From Vombatus ursinus (Eukaryota > Chordata > Mammalia > Diprotodontia > Vombatidae), in NCBI RefSeq assembly GCF_900497805.2, contig NW_020954590.1:87694916-87758915 (forward strand): a DNA stretch of 64,000 nt, written 5' to 3'. Each line of letters starts with the position of its first letter. Within the stretch, counting starts at the first letter, position 1. Under the pieces are notes generated by a model. That model did no database searches. It was not told the DNA's origin and saw nothing but the letters and a program-made list of their open reading frames with translations. The translations under genes and the position numbers were made by a program. Shown one piece after another: positions 24,381 to 36,722 of the stretch.

Positions 24381-25904
24381 ATATCATTATAGGGAAAACC
24401 CTATGATGCATGATAGTACAAAATATTGATTTCTATGAGCCAAATCAGAATAAGGAGACCATCAAATAGTGAAATGACATATGCTATAAATCAACTTCCA
24501 TTAAGCCTCTAATATCCAACAAATTACTAGGTTTTGAGGAAAACATTTAGCTTCTGGAATGAGAGTATAAAATATAATTAATTTTTTTTCTTTTGGTTAT
24601 GCTGAAATGTCATTTTAATGTACTAACAATCTGGAATGTTCTAATAGTAGCTCACTGTCAAATCTTGCTGATTGCTGGACACAAGTCAGTTCTTATATAC
24701 AGCTAAAATAAAGAACAGGATTATAGTCAAATATACTTAATATGAACTTTGAGTTAAAAGTCAAAATCTCCAGTTCTTATTAAAAACTCATTTTCAGCTA
24801 TGCAATGTATAAAGCAATACTATCCCAACATAAGTCATTAAGTGAATCATAAAACATAAAATTAATTTATATAGATATACAAAGACATAATAAATGATAT
24901 TATCTCAAATGAAATAAAAATTTATGAAATCAATCTGAAGGGAAAAAATCCCAAAACAACTAAGCTTCAAAACTATTTCAATGTTTTAGCTGCAGGATCT
25001 TGAATAATGCCACCAGTTGCATCTATTAGCATAAACAATTACATGCTAATCCTTTAAACCTTCCCATTTTCATAACAAGATATCCTAAAAGTACTAATTT
25101 TGAAAAATCCCTCCAGATAATTAATTTGTAACTCTGCAAGTCAGAAATTTCTATCTAATAATCAAGTTATAGTATAAAGACTGTGTAGTAAATATTTGGT
25201 TACAAAGGGTTGTTATAGCTACTGATTTTTTTGTTAAAAAGTTAATATAAAAATAGAAGTGCATTTTTTGGGAAAAATTGTAAAGTAAAATTATAATCAA
25301 ACTCCATGACAATTACCAATTATAAAACACTGAGCTCTTATCCACCTTTCCACCTCATCAGTGAATGGAAATAACTAAGAGGCTTCCACTCGTGACTTTC
25401 TAATTTAGCCATCCTGGGAACAGCTTGTAAAGCAAGCTAGTATAGGTCAAAACATGGGCGAGGCTGAGCTAATCAGAAACTACTGACAGCTACAGAGAAA
25501 ACAAGCTACACTGCAGGTTCCCAAAGCGACTCCCTTTGAGTGCTTTGTAATATTATCACACCAACACTCTTACCCCCCCTTTCTGGAGTCAGGACAAATC
25601 AACCCCCTATCGGTACAGTTTTTTATCAAAAGAAAGTATAATAAAATTTATTTTGCCCCATATTCTTAAGTATGTGATTTTTAACTGGATTAAAGTTAAA
25701 CTTTTCAAAACAGAATACAATTTTTAAAAATACTGACACTATTTTCAAACAGTTTTCACATGTGTGCATATAAAGTTGATTTTAATACACAATATACATA
25801 AAAATGTGTACTCCACTTTTTTTTTTTCAATTTAACGTTCCTAAAAAGTTTTAGGTAAACAGAAACACTCTGAAAGAACACTGAAGTGAATCTTTTTATA
25901 AAAT

Positions 25905-26268
25905 TCGTTCATTCATTCAACAAGCACTTATCAAATATTTACTACTAAAACTTGCAGTGGGAGGGTACTAGTAAGAGCACTGGCATGGATCAGGAAAGGC
26001 CTCATGGCAGGAGGTGACATTGAGCAGAACTTTGGAAAAAACTAGAGATTTCAGACAGCAGAGGTGAGGAGGGCATTCCAGGTATAAGGGACAGCCTATA
26101 AAAAGGCATGGAAATAGGAGAAGAAATGTTATGTGTGAGTAACAGCACAAGGGCCAGTCTGGCTGGACTAAGGAGCGTGTGAAGGAGAACATATGAGGCT
26201 GGGAAAGTCAGTTGGAACCAGCCTGTGAAACAGTTTAAATGTCAAGTAGAGGAGTTTGCATTTAAGTT
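25905..26268 (-). mobile_element. L2 LINE 3' portion, antisense
   Basis: CATTCATTCAACAAGCACTT, GGAAAGGCCTCATGGCAGGA, AGGGCATTCCAGGTATAAGG and AGTAGAGGAGTTTGCATTTA are in antisense L2 order. Confidence 0.8.
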
Positions 26269-26400
26269 AGATCACCTAATCCAAACTCCTTACTTCACAA
26301 ATGAGGAGACTGAGGCCCAGAGGCCCATGGTTACAAATCTGTAAACAGAGCTGGCATGTGAACATAAAATGTAAGACTTTTGTCTGGACTCTCAGCCCTC
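26268..26400 (-). mobile_element. MIR-like SINE, antisense
   Basis: CACAAATGAGGAGACTGAGG and CAGAGCTGGCATGTGAACA resemble antisense MIR. Confidence 0.55.
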
Positions 26401-27823
26401 AACCTGGACCAGTATCTTTTCTGTTCTATCCTTCCAAGACTGATTTGTCCCCCCACCCCAAACAATGTAAAATTAACTCAAACTTGAAATATTACTCTTT
26501 TTGGACTAATAATAGCTTAACAAAAATGCCTATTCTCAAACAGTCTCTATACTTGATTCAAAAGGTCTAAGTTTTATAGACTAGAAAGTCATTTAAAAAT
26601 AGCTATACTTCCTTTCTGTTAACATTAATTTGATCTTTACTCAATAACTTAGCAAGCTTTAAAAAGGGAATGATACTAAATTAAATCAATAAAATAATGC
26701 TTCAAATTTAAAACTACAAGGTTTCTTTATTTAAAATGTACCCATTTTTATATTAATAGATTAAAAAATGACATCTCAAAGAACAATATGTCACATGATG
26801 AAAAGTATCAAATTTTGTTCTGAAAAAGCATACACAGCATTTATAGTGTTCTTTAAACATTAAAATTTTAAAACTCTTGAAACCAGCAAAACATAAACTA
26901 ATGCTGGTTTTATAAATTTAAGTCAAATCTATCAGATCTGATAACAACTGCAGTAGAGGTTGAAAGAAAATTTTGAATACAACCAGAAAAATCTTAAAAT
27001 ATTATAATCACTGAAGATATTTCAAATGAACAGTTTCTGACTCTAGATGGCTATCGGTTAAAATGCATTAATCTCTTTCAACAGCCTGGTATTAAGGTTC
27101 GAGGCCAGCAAAACAGAATTATTTCATTCCTTCTATTAAAAAAACAATTTTCCAGATTCTATAAATTTTTAAAATTTAAATGGATTGAAGAAAAGGCAAA
27201 GACTATAAGGAATGAGGTATGTGTTTGGGCAGAAATACTTTTATTAGGACATCTGATTATTATAAGAAATAATAAAATTGCATCTACATTCCATCTAGAA
27301 GACAAAAACTTTTTAGATGAAAACCAATCACCAATATAGTTTTCATTCACTGGATATGTATAAAGATATACCCAAGTCTGAAATGTCAATTTCATAGTAA
27401 GAATTATTTAATTAGAGGGCCTAATATAGAAGTTGAGATGAAAAAGGAAAGCAAGGGTCAAGTTTTTAAGTCAAACAAAAATAAACTCTGTCCTTAGAAA
27501 GGACAAAGTTTATAGTTTATACCTGAAATATATTTTGGTCTCTGTTATTTAAATAGCTTCTTCCTCCATTAGAAAATGAAATTTCTTTGGTTACAAAAAT
27601 ACATATTTGATGTATTTGATGTAGAATAATTATTAACTCAGTCCCTCAAAAAGTCCTTTATAAAGTTTTAAGAATAAATTTGCTTAAAAACAACTAAAAA
27701 GGGCAAGTAGCAATTTTATGACTGCCCGACACTAATTTAAAATCTAATGAATGCTGTGGAATAAATACTAAGATAAAGTATGAGAAACCCATTAGTTTAT
27801 TCTATCATATTTATATGACATTA

Positions 27824-28140
<317 letters not shown>

Positions 28141-28221
28141 ATACTAGGTAGGGGGTAGAAAAAGTTAGGCAACAATGAAAAATAAGGGGCTCTGGGGGGG
28201 AAAGTAAAGCAGGGACTAAAT

Positions 28222-28476
28222 TCAGTGGTGCTTACCTAATAGTTTAGCAAAGCAAGGATGAAAAATTATGCCCAATTCAGTCAGCTTAATATTTATAAAA
28301 CAAACTGCAATTAAATAAAATAAATATCTTAGTGACAATCGAATGTCTGAAGGAGTTAAAATAGCTTGGTTGAAAAATCTGTGAGCTTCCCCAAAATTTT
28401 GCTGAATAGAGACAATTTCACCAGCTATTTCCACATATACCAGCATCAAGCTGATGATATTATTGGTAAGGAACAT
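28222..28476 (-). other. 84-codon open frame upstream of PDE7A2, status unknown
   Basis: An ATG-to-stop frame of 84 codons lies on the PDE7A strand about 0.3 kb upstream of the PDE7A2 first exon. A donor-like site, TTAG|GTAAGC, falls at 28236/28235 near its end. The translation has several aliphatic stretches (residues about 3-15 and 50-64). I recognise no family and no repeat. It could be a non-coding or alternative upstream exon, a degraded retrocopy, or a chance frame in AT-rich DNA; chance is the default. Confidence 0.2.
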
Positions 28477-28754
28477 ACTTAACCTAAAATTATCACCTTA
28501 GACTTTTTTATAAACTATTAAGACATGTACTGATGACCTACCTAATTTCTATTAGTTATAACTATAATGATCTTTAAGAATGTGCATTTTGCAGTAATTT
28601 CAAAGAACATATTAGAAAACTGTATACAGTCCACTAAGTTCTTAATAGCCCATATATAATAAAAATGTACTTATTTAGACTAAAGGTAAAAGGAAGCCAA
28701 CCCGAATTACTGAAAATCTCAAACAGCAGCAATGGATACACATACACACACACA

Positions 28755-28950
28755 AAACACTTTTAAGATTTGCAAAGCATTTTGTGTTTGATTATCACAA
28801 CAACTTTGTAAAGTAATAGTTATTACCATTTTTAAGATGAAGAAACTGGGGCCTAGAGACATTATAAAAATATTAAGAACCAGAGATAGGATTTGATCCA
28901 AGTCTTACTTTAAAAGCGTCTAGCATTCTCTAAGGCTGCCTCTCAGGAGT
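28755..28950 (-). mobile_element. CORE-SINE (MIR-like), antisense
   Basis: AAGATTTGCAAAGCATTTTG, GATTATCACAACAACTTTGT and GGATTTGATCCAAGTC in antisense order; diverged. Confidence 0.7.
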
Positions 28951-29009
28951 ATATTTCTGTGGAATCATAAAAAATATTATTAAACACATGCAGTTTTATC
29001 ATTTTAGTA

Positions 29010-29165
29010 ACACCAGTAATTTAGTATTTCAGTATGGATTTGGTGTTAGAAGGCTTGGGTTCAAATCCTGGTTCTATCTGTGACCTTGGACTATTCGTTT
29101 CCTCATTTGTAAAATGTATATAATGAAATTTGGTGTTAAGGTCCCTTCCAAGTCTAAACTCTTTA
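29010..29165 (+). mobile_element. tRNA-derived SINE remnant
   Basis: GGTGTTAGAAGGCTTGGGTT with box-B-like GGTTCAAATCC, TTTCCTCATTTGTAAAATG and TTAAGGTCCCTTCCAAGTCT. Same family as 10780-10975. Confidence 0.6.
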
Positions 29166-29299
29166 CTTACTCTAAAGGTTCTTTAAAACTGTCTTGGGTC
29201 AATCATATGTGTGCTAAAACATGGTTATTTTATTCTTTATTAGGCTCAAAGAAAATAAACAATAAATTTGTAACCACATTTCCATTTACTGCAAAATGT

Positions 29300-32085
29300 C
29301 CTGCATATGTGTGTTTGGAGAGGAGAGGGGGAAACAACATTTTCTACATCTATATAAATATATATGTCTGTTTATTTTACTTTGCATCAATTGATATGGT
29401 TTTCCATGTTTCTTCTGTGTTTGATGTTTCTTAAAAGTACAGTAATATGCCATTATTCATAGTTTAGCCATTCCCCTAGGGATGGACATCTACTTGGTTT
29501 ACAATTTTTTGCTACCACAAAAATTGCTGCTATAAATATTTTGGTATATATGGAGCCTTTCTTATCAATGACCTCCTTAGGGTATTTATCTAGTAGTAGA
29601 ATTCTGCACCAAAGGGAAAAAATATTTAATTACTTTATTTACATAATTCCAAATTGTTTACTATAGTGGCTACATTAATTCACAGTTTGCTCAACAATGC
29701 ATTAAATGTAGCTGTTTTCCCAAAGCCCCTCTAGAATTTGTAGTTTGGCCAACTTTGTCAATTTGATGGGATGAAGTTGTACCTCAGAGTCGTTTTCATT
29801 TGCACTTCTCTAATTATAAGTGATGTAGGTTATCCTTCATAAAGTTGCTAATAGTTTGCTATTCTCTTGAGAACTGTTTATTCCTATGCTTTGACTGCTT
29901 CTTTACTGAGCAATGGCCTTTGGATCTAATATTTGTTAGTTTTCCACACATGCTGGATATCAATCCCTTACCTGTGAAATCTCACATACAAAGCTATTTT
30001 TTCTATTCAACTGCTTTTTTCAACTGCTTTTTATCATATGTGAATTTTGTTTATTCAAAAGCTCTTGAACTTCATGTAATCAAAATTACCTATTTATCTT
30101 TTGCAATTGCCCTCTATTCCTTGTTTGGTTAAGAATTCATCTCCTAATCTACTTACTAAGATACACACAGGAACTATTTGAATACAATTATGAAACACTA
30201 CTCAAATATAGATCCAAATAATTAAATAAATATGACATACAATTAAATCAATTTATTCATTGAAGACATAGCAATCACACTACACAAGGATTATTTTATA
30301 GTTAGGAAAAAAATTAAAAATTCATCTAGAGGAACAAAAAGTTAAGAATCTCAAAGGAAATAATGAAAAAATGTCGGAAGGAAGGGGTCTTAGCAGCACT
30401 GGATTTCAAAATATATTCCAAAACAGTAATTATTTGATTTGGTCACTGATTAAGAAACAGAGGTCAATCAGTGGAACAGGTTTGTAACATAAAGAAGCAA
30501 ATAAACAGAGTAGTCAAATGTTGAACAAACCCAATGACCCCAGGTATGGGTTAAGGGCTCACTATCCAACAAAAATTTCTGAGAAAACTGTCAAGTAATC
30601 AGGAAAAAGTGAGGTTTAAACCAACACTTCACACCATATACCACAATAAGTTCTAATTGGACATGCGACAGCTACAAAATGCCACACTGTGAATAAATTA
30701 GATGAATAAGGAAGAAATAGGGGAAGAGTATATGTCTAAAGAGGTATAAGGAACATCAACATGAGATAAAATAGGACGATTCTGAGTACATAAAATTAAA
30801 AGTTTTTGTGAAAACAAAGCCAAATTAAAAGTGAAACATTAACCAGGGGGAAAAAAATCTTTGCAACAAATTTCTCTGATTTCTGGTCTCCTTTACAAGA
30901 CATATAAGGAAATGATTCAAATTTATAAAAATATAGGCTATTCTCTAACTGATAAATGGTGAAAGGTTATGAACAGGCCAGTTTTCAAAGGAAGAACTAA
31001 AAACTATCAATAGCTACATGAAAAAAACACTCCAAATCATTAATAATTAGTGGAATGCAAATTAAAGCAACTCTGAGGTTTTACCTCAGACCTATCAGTC
31101 TGGAAAAGTTGACCAAAAAAAGGGAAATGTCAAATGCTAGAGGAGCTGTGGGAAAATTGGCACATGGATGCACTGTTGTTGTAGCTATGAATTACTAGCC
31201 ATTCTGGAAAGTAATTTGGAACTTTGCCCTAAAAGTTATAAATAAATTATGATATATGAATGTACAGTAGGAAATAAAGAAGGGGATAGTTTCAGAGAAA
31301 CCTAAGAAGGAGTTGTATGAAATGATGCAGAGGGAAGTGACCAGATCCTAGAAAAATAATTTATACAATAGCATTCATTATTAAGACAAACCACAATGAA
31401 AGTCTTAAACCTCTGATCAGTTAACACAATGACCAACTATGATAACAGAGGACCCATGACAAATTATTACTCACCACCTGACAACAGAAGCGATAGATTC
31501 AATATGTGGAATGAGATACACACACACATTTCAGATAGAACCAAAAGGGGATTTGTTTTGACTTTATATATGTTTAAAGGTTTTGTTTTTTTCTTTTTAT
31601 CTTTGTCAAGGAGGAGAAAAGAAAATAAAAACTTGTTAACTGAAAAATAAAATGTAAATAAAAGAATTCATCTCCTAGATATCTTTTTTAATTTATGTGA
31701 GATATGGTGTAAGATCTTGGTCTAAGCCTAATTTCTGCCAGATAGCTTTCTAGTTTTCCCAAGCAGTGATCAGAGTTCTTTCCTAAGTAATTTATGTTTT
31801 CCAGTTTAATTAACATTGGGTTATTTTATCCACTATGTCAAATTCTCTTATCTAATCTGTTATATTGATCTTTTCTATTTTAACTAATGCCAAATGATTT
31901 TGATGACTATTGTTTTATAATGTAGTTTAAGATAGAGAAGTAATAGTCCCCCTTCATTCCTATCTTTTCATTTTTTTCCCCTTGATATTCAAGTTGTATC
32001 ATTTCTCCAAAGGAATTCTGTTACTATTTTCTCAACTTTTTTCAAGTATCCTTTTGGTAGTTGGATTGGCATAACATTTAATCTG
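29300..32085 (-). mobile_element. L1 LINE ORF2 3' half, antisense, split by a younger L1
   Basis: 29420-30146 is the reverse complement of an ORF2 C-terminal region (GCTACCACAAAAATTGCTGC, TTTCATTTGCACTTCTCTAA), and 31662-32085 continues into more upstream ORF2. A sense L1 (30147-31661) with a 16-base duplication interrupts it. Frames are broken throughout. Confidence 0.85.
30147..31661 (+). mobile_element. L1 LINE, 5'-truncated, inserted into antisense L1
   Basis: Carries ORF2 C-terminal sequence (TCACACCATATACCACAATA, GGAATGCAAATTAAAGCAAC, GGAGCTGTGGGAAAATTGGC), then an L1 3' UTR ending in AAATAAAATGTAAATAAA. A perfect 16-base duplication, AAGAATTCATCTCCTA, lies at 30131-30146 and 31662-31677. 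An internal deletion around 31235 removes the last part of ORF2. Confidence 0.9.
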
Positions 32086-32204
32086 CCTCAAACTTTCATG
32101 TAACAGTGAAAAAAGTCAATGCCCTGAGATGTTAACACAGGTAGTAGACAGAAGAGCCAGAATTCAAAGCCACTCTGAGACAAGTACTACTGGTATGTAG
32201 CACA

Positions 32205-32325
32205 TTTTTTAGCTGAAGAATCTGAGGTTCAGATAATGACTTGCCCATGCTGACAGAGCTAGTAAATTTTAGCCATGGGATTTGAACCCAGGTCCAGCAG
32301 TTTAGCCACTATGTAACAATATTCG
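32205..32325 (-). mobile_element. MIR-like SINE, antisense
   Basis: GCTGAAGAATCTGAGGTTCA, ATAATGACTTGCCCATGC and GGATTTGAACCCAGGTCC. Confidence 0.7.
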
Positions 32326-32939
32326 TAAGTCATCCATGAGTCATAATATTCCTTCATTCTCTTTCTGATAGTTTACAAATTAGCTTATACTTTAAAACTA
32401 GGTAGTTTTTTTGTTCCAAAGTCCCTCCATCTGACAAGGAGATAAAGTGCTGGTGGCTGAGACATTATGAGGGTTCTATTCATCTCCTGTTTGATGATTA
32501 TTTACAGTATTCAAATTTCTTTAATAAACAGTGACAGTCAAAATATGTTTGATCATTTCCCATTATTCATAGTTGACAGAATGTTTAAACTATGGTGTCT
32601 TTTCAAGTTGATATTTATTATTTACTTTGACCTTTGCTCTAAGCAATCAATGATATGACTGTACACAAACTGGTAATTTTAAAATGATATTACATCTATA
32701 ATCAATCATCTATCAAGATACAATAAACTTAATTTTCTATGCTATCTGTTGCTCACAACATCAAACACCTGCAGACTCTCTTACTGAATAAGTACATATG
32801 CACAAGACTTATAAGTGATCTATAAGCCTTTGGTTTCTTCCATTTCTTTCCCATTTTCTGCCATTGTTTCTCATATACACTTTTGCTTGGAAGTCACCAA
32901 GTATTCAAGTTTATATTGACAAACTTAAGAATCCTGTCA

Positions 32940-33142
32940 ATAACGTGGAAATATGTTTTACATGATTGCACATGTATAACCAACCTATACCAGATTGCTT
33001 GCCGTCTTGGGGAAGGGGGAAAGAAGAGAGGGAGAAAAGGAGAGAGAATATTTTGGAACTCAAAATCTTTTGAAGAAAATAAATGTTGAAAACTATCTCT
33101 ACATGTAATTGGGAAAAATAAAATTTCATTTAAGGAAAAAAA
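32940..33142 (+). mobile_element. L1 3' UTR end, severely 5'-truncated
   Basis: AACGTGGAAATATGTTTTAC, ATTGCACATGTATAACC, CTTGCCGTCTTGGGG and TGGAACTCAAAATCTTTTGA, ending in an A-rich tail. Confidence 0.85.
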
Positions 33143-33324
33143 GGTAATCTCGTTAAGTTCTTGAGAAAAATAATAAGTGCTTAGTAAGTGCTTGCTTAAT
33201 GATTAACTTTTAATAGAATTGCACTATTTTTTCATTCTCTGCAATAGATGGGCACATAGGCTGAATCTTCATGCACACACAACTTATGAGCATCCTCTAT
33301 TTATTCAAATAACTTTGTATATAT

Positions 33325-33395
33325 TTTGCATTTATTTATCTATGTTCATTTTGTATTTAGTATACCTAGCACCCAGCACAGTGCCTTGAACTGAA
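33325..33395 (+). mobile_element. L2 3' end fragment
   Basis: TTTTGTATTTAGTATACCTA then GCACCCAGCACAGTGCCTTG resemble an L2 3' end lacking its last bases. Confidence 0.45.
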
Positions 33396-33407
33396 CTTTT
33401 TTTGATT

Positions 33408-33620
33408 CAACAATTCAATTTATCAAGCACCTAGTATATGCAAAGCAAAGCGGTACAGATACTAAATCAAACTGCATAGTCAATTGTCCTCAAGGAGCTT
33501 TCATTCTATAGAGGAGAGGGTGAGAGGGAGAAAAGAGATCAGGAAAGGAATTGTACAGTTGTGTAGGGTTGCACTGATAACAGAGCATAGGAATGGGAAC
33601 AAAATGGGAAAGCAGTAGGA
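33408..33620 (-). mobile_element. L2 3' end, antisense
   Basis: TTTATCAAGCACCTAGTATA and CTCAAGGAGCTTTCATTCTA are an antisense L2 terminus. The element probably continues at 35063-35300, the L1 between having inserted into it. Confidence 0.6.
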
Positions 33621-35061
33621 ATGGAGGAGATAGACATTCAGTGAAATAGGGGACTTCCAAACCTTCCTGATGAAAACACCAGAGCTCAACAGAAAATTTG
33701 GTCTTCAAATACAAGACTCAAGAGAGGCATAAAAAAGTAAACAGGAAAAAAAACATGTTATTAATAAGGGCAAACTGTTTACATTCCTATAAGGGAAGAT
33801 AACACTTGTAATTCTTGAGACCCGTATCATTATTAAAACATTTAAAAGGGCTATACATAGAAAGAGGGTGTGGGTATAAGTTGACTTTGATGTGATGATA
33901 AAAAATGTAAGTGGTGAAAAGAGATTGTTCTGGGAGAAGAGGAAAGGAGGAGGCAGACAAGGGTAAATTACATCACATGAAAAGGCACAAAAACCTATTA
34001 CAGTAGAGGGAAAGAAGGGGGAGATATGAGCAACTTTTGAACCTTACTCTCATCAGATTTGGCTCTAAGAGGGAATAACATAATCAGGTATAGAAATCCA
34101 ACTTACTCTATTGGAAGTAGGAGGGGAAAGGGGAAAAAAAGAGAGGGGGTGAGTGAAAGGGAGGGAAGAAGTAGTAACGGTAATGGGAAAGAAAGGGGAC
34201 GGGGCTAATATAAGGGAGGACAGACTGAGGTGGTAGTTGAAAGCAAAACTCTAGTGAGGAGGGAAAGGAAGAAGTGAGAGAGAAAAGCATAAACATGAGG
34301 GGAAACAGGATGGAGAAAAAGACATAGATAGTAATCATAACTGTGAATGTGAATGGGATGAACTCTCCCATAAAATGGAGTGGATTAAGAACCATAATCC
34401 TACAATATGTTGTTTAAAAACCTGGAAAGAGGGGGCAGCTAGGTGGTGCAGAGGACAGAGCTCCTGCCTTGGAGTCAGGAGGACCCGAGTTCAAATCCGG
34501 CCTCAGACACATGACACTTACTAGCTATGTGACTCTGGGCAAGTCACTTAACCCCAATTGCCTAGCTGGAAAACAACAACAAAAAACAAAAAAACAAAAA
34601 AAAAAACCCCAAATTTGTAAAGACTTATATGAACTAATGCCGAGTGAAATGTGCAGAATGAGAAGAACATTGTATACAGTAATGGCCATGTTGCGTGACA
34701 GCTGACTTTGATAGACTTAGCTTTTCTCAGCAATGCAAGGATCTTAAGACAATTTCAAAAGACTCAGGGTGGAAAATGCTATTCACATCCACAGAAAGAA
34801 CTCTGGAGTCTGAATGCAGATAGAAGCATACTATGTGCTCTCCTTTTCTTTTGTTGTTTTGTTTCTTCTTTCTTATGGCTCCTCCCTCTAGTACTAATTC
34901 TTCTTTACATCATGACTAAATTGAAAGTGTGTTTAATATGAACATGTAAGTAGAGCCTATGTCAGAATGCACGTCATCTTGGGGAGGGAGAAAATTTAAA
35001 ACTCAAAAATCTTATGGAAGTGAATGCTGAAAACTAAAAATAAATTATTAAAAAAAAAAAG
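33620..35061 (+). mobile_element. L1 LINE lacking nearly all of ORF2, with a SINE inside
   Basis: 33625-33720 matches the ORF1 C-terminal end of the HAL1-like copy (ACATTCAGTGAAATAGGGGA). A purine-rich inter-ORF spacer of about 600 bases follows. Next come the first ORF2 codons (34330-34420, reading IITVNVNGMNSPIK). At about 34415 the sequence jumps to the 3' UTR-proximal AACCTGGAAAGA, is interrupted by a SINE (34431-34606), and resumes from 34611 to the poly(A). So some 3.5 kb of ORF2 is absent. Confidence 0.85.
34431..34606 (+). mobile_element. L1-mobilised tRNA SINE inserted in L1
   Basis: Starts GGGGGCAGCTAGGTGGTGCA, box-B-like GAGTTCAAATCC, GGGCAAGTCACTTAACCCC, and an A-rich (CAA)n/(A)n tail. 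The flanking L1 copies share a degenerate repeat (AACCTGGAAAGA / AAATTTGTAAAGA). Confidence 0.92.
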
Positions 35062-35062
35062 A

Positions 35063-35300
35063 AATAGGAAGTCACTGAAGATTTTTGTGTGGGTGACAAC
35101 ATGAGAGTTAGACACAACTGAAACAACTGAACAACAGATGGAAGCAGGGAGCCAAATTAGGAGGCTGTTATAATAATCTTGGTAAGAAATGAAATTCTGA
35201 GCTAGTGCAGTGGCTGTGTAAATCAGGAGAAGGGACGAATGCTGTGGAACAGATATTATAAAGATAGTAAAAACAAAATGTGGCAACTAATTTTGATTAT
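35063..35300 (-). mobile_element. L2 fragment, antisense, with a patch of RTE-type tail
   Basis: AGGAAGTCACTGAAGATTTT and CCAAATTAGGAGGCTGTTAT are antisense L2. Inside, 35095-35137 (GAGTTAGACACAACTGAAAC) is the RTE-like SINE end. Confidence 0.6.
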
Positions 35301-35399
35301 GAAGGATGAAGAAGTATTACTCCAAGGCTGCAAACCTGGGTGGCTCGAAGGTTAGTGATTCCCTAAAGAGAAATGGAAAAGGAATGGGCTTGAAGACCT

Positions 35400-35855
35400 T
35401 TTGTTATCCTTATCATATTCCCGTGGAAGCTCTCCAGCTTATCAACAGCCTTCATAAATGTGGCACACAGAACTGAATACAATGCTCCAGATATGGTCTG
35501 AATAAGGCAGATTATATTACCTCCCTATTCTTGGATACTAATGCTTCTCTGAATGTAACTCAAGACCGTATTAGATTTTTCTGGTTGTTACATCATACTA
35601 TGAGTTTCCAGGTCCATCAAAAACCCCAAATCTTTTCAGACAAACTGCTATCCAGCTATGCCTCACTCATCTTATTGTTCTGAAAGTGGCATTTTGAAAC
35701 TTTACATTTATCTATTTTAAATTTAATCTTATTAGACCTGGCCCAATGTTCTTAGCCTTTCAAGGTCTTTTTGGAACCTATCATTCAATGTATTAGCAAC
35801 CTCCATGGTATTTAATTTAACAAACATGCTATCTATGCCTTTACTCAAGCTGATG
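35400..35855 (-). mobile_element. L3/CR1 LINE fragment
   Basis: CTCCAGATATGGTCTGAATA, TTAGATTTTTCTGGTTGTTA, CCAAATCTTTTCAGACAAAC and TTACATTTATCTATTTTAAA closely follow antisense L3/CR1. Confidence 0.82.
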
Positions 35856-36000
35856 GAGGGCTTTAAATGCCAAGAAAAAAAGCTGCAATTTATCCTAGAG
35901 GCAAAAGGAAGCCATTAAAGGTTTTTTAATAGGACATGGATAGACTTATACCTTCAAAAAGTTACCTTGGTAACTATGTAGAGGACGGATTAAAGAAGGG
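35856..36000 (-). mobile_element. L2 fragment, antisense
   Basis: GAGGGCTTTAAATGCCAAGA, TTTATCCTAGAGGCAAAAGG and AATAGGACATGGATAGAC are in antisense L2 order. Confidence 0.65.
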
Positions 36001-36479
36001 AGACAATGGAATTAAAAGAAGCATTTTCAGTTATTCACTACTTCCAAAAAACACTAAAACCTAAAAAACTTTCCCCAAAATCAGTTTTAAAAATTTTACC
36101 ACTATGCTTTAAAGTACAAAACATCAAAGATCTCAAAATTAAGTCTGAGACACTTAATAAATGACTTTAAATAACTTTAAAACATTGAAGTCTGTGACAA
36201 ATTGTGTTATTACATGAAGAACTTTACAGGGGGGAAAAACAACCAAAAATGTTAACTATTTAAATCATTTCCAATTTTCTCTTGATTTTTGTTCATGTAT
36301 ATGCAAACTTCTTTTTAATAAAGTCATAGTTAGTGCATATGTGGTCTTTTAAGAAATGTAGCATTAATTTATTTCAACAAATAAGGGTCACAAGATTTAA
36401 ACCTGAAGGGCCCTTAGGCCGCTTGTCCATCTAGACAGAGTGGAAGCCTGGAGGATTAGTACTTTGTCCAAAGTTGCAT

Positions 36480-36722
36480 ATTAATAATAATAAAAGCCCA
36501 CAGACAGTTCTTTAAGCTATGCAAAGTGCTTTATAGATATTATCTCATTTTATTCTCACAACAACCCTGAGAAGTAGGTGCTATTTTTATTTCCATTTTA
36601 CTGATGAGTAAACTGAGACTGACAGAAGTTAAGTGACTTGCCCAGGGACAAATATCTAGTAAATATCTGAGGCAGAACTCAAATTCAGGTCTCTGACTAC
36701 AAAACTTTCCACTGGACCTCCT
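36480..36722 (-). mobile_element. CORE-SINE (MIR-like), antisense
   Basis: GCAAAGTGCTTTATAGATAT, TTCTCACAACAACCCTGAGA, GTTAAGTGACTTGCCCAGGG and CTCAAATTCAGGTCTC. Confidence 0.85.
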
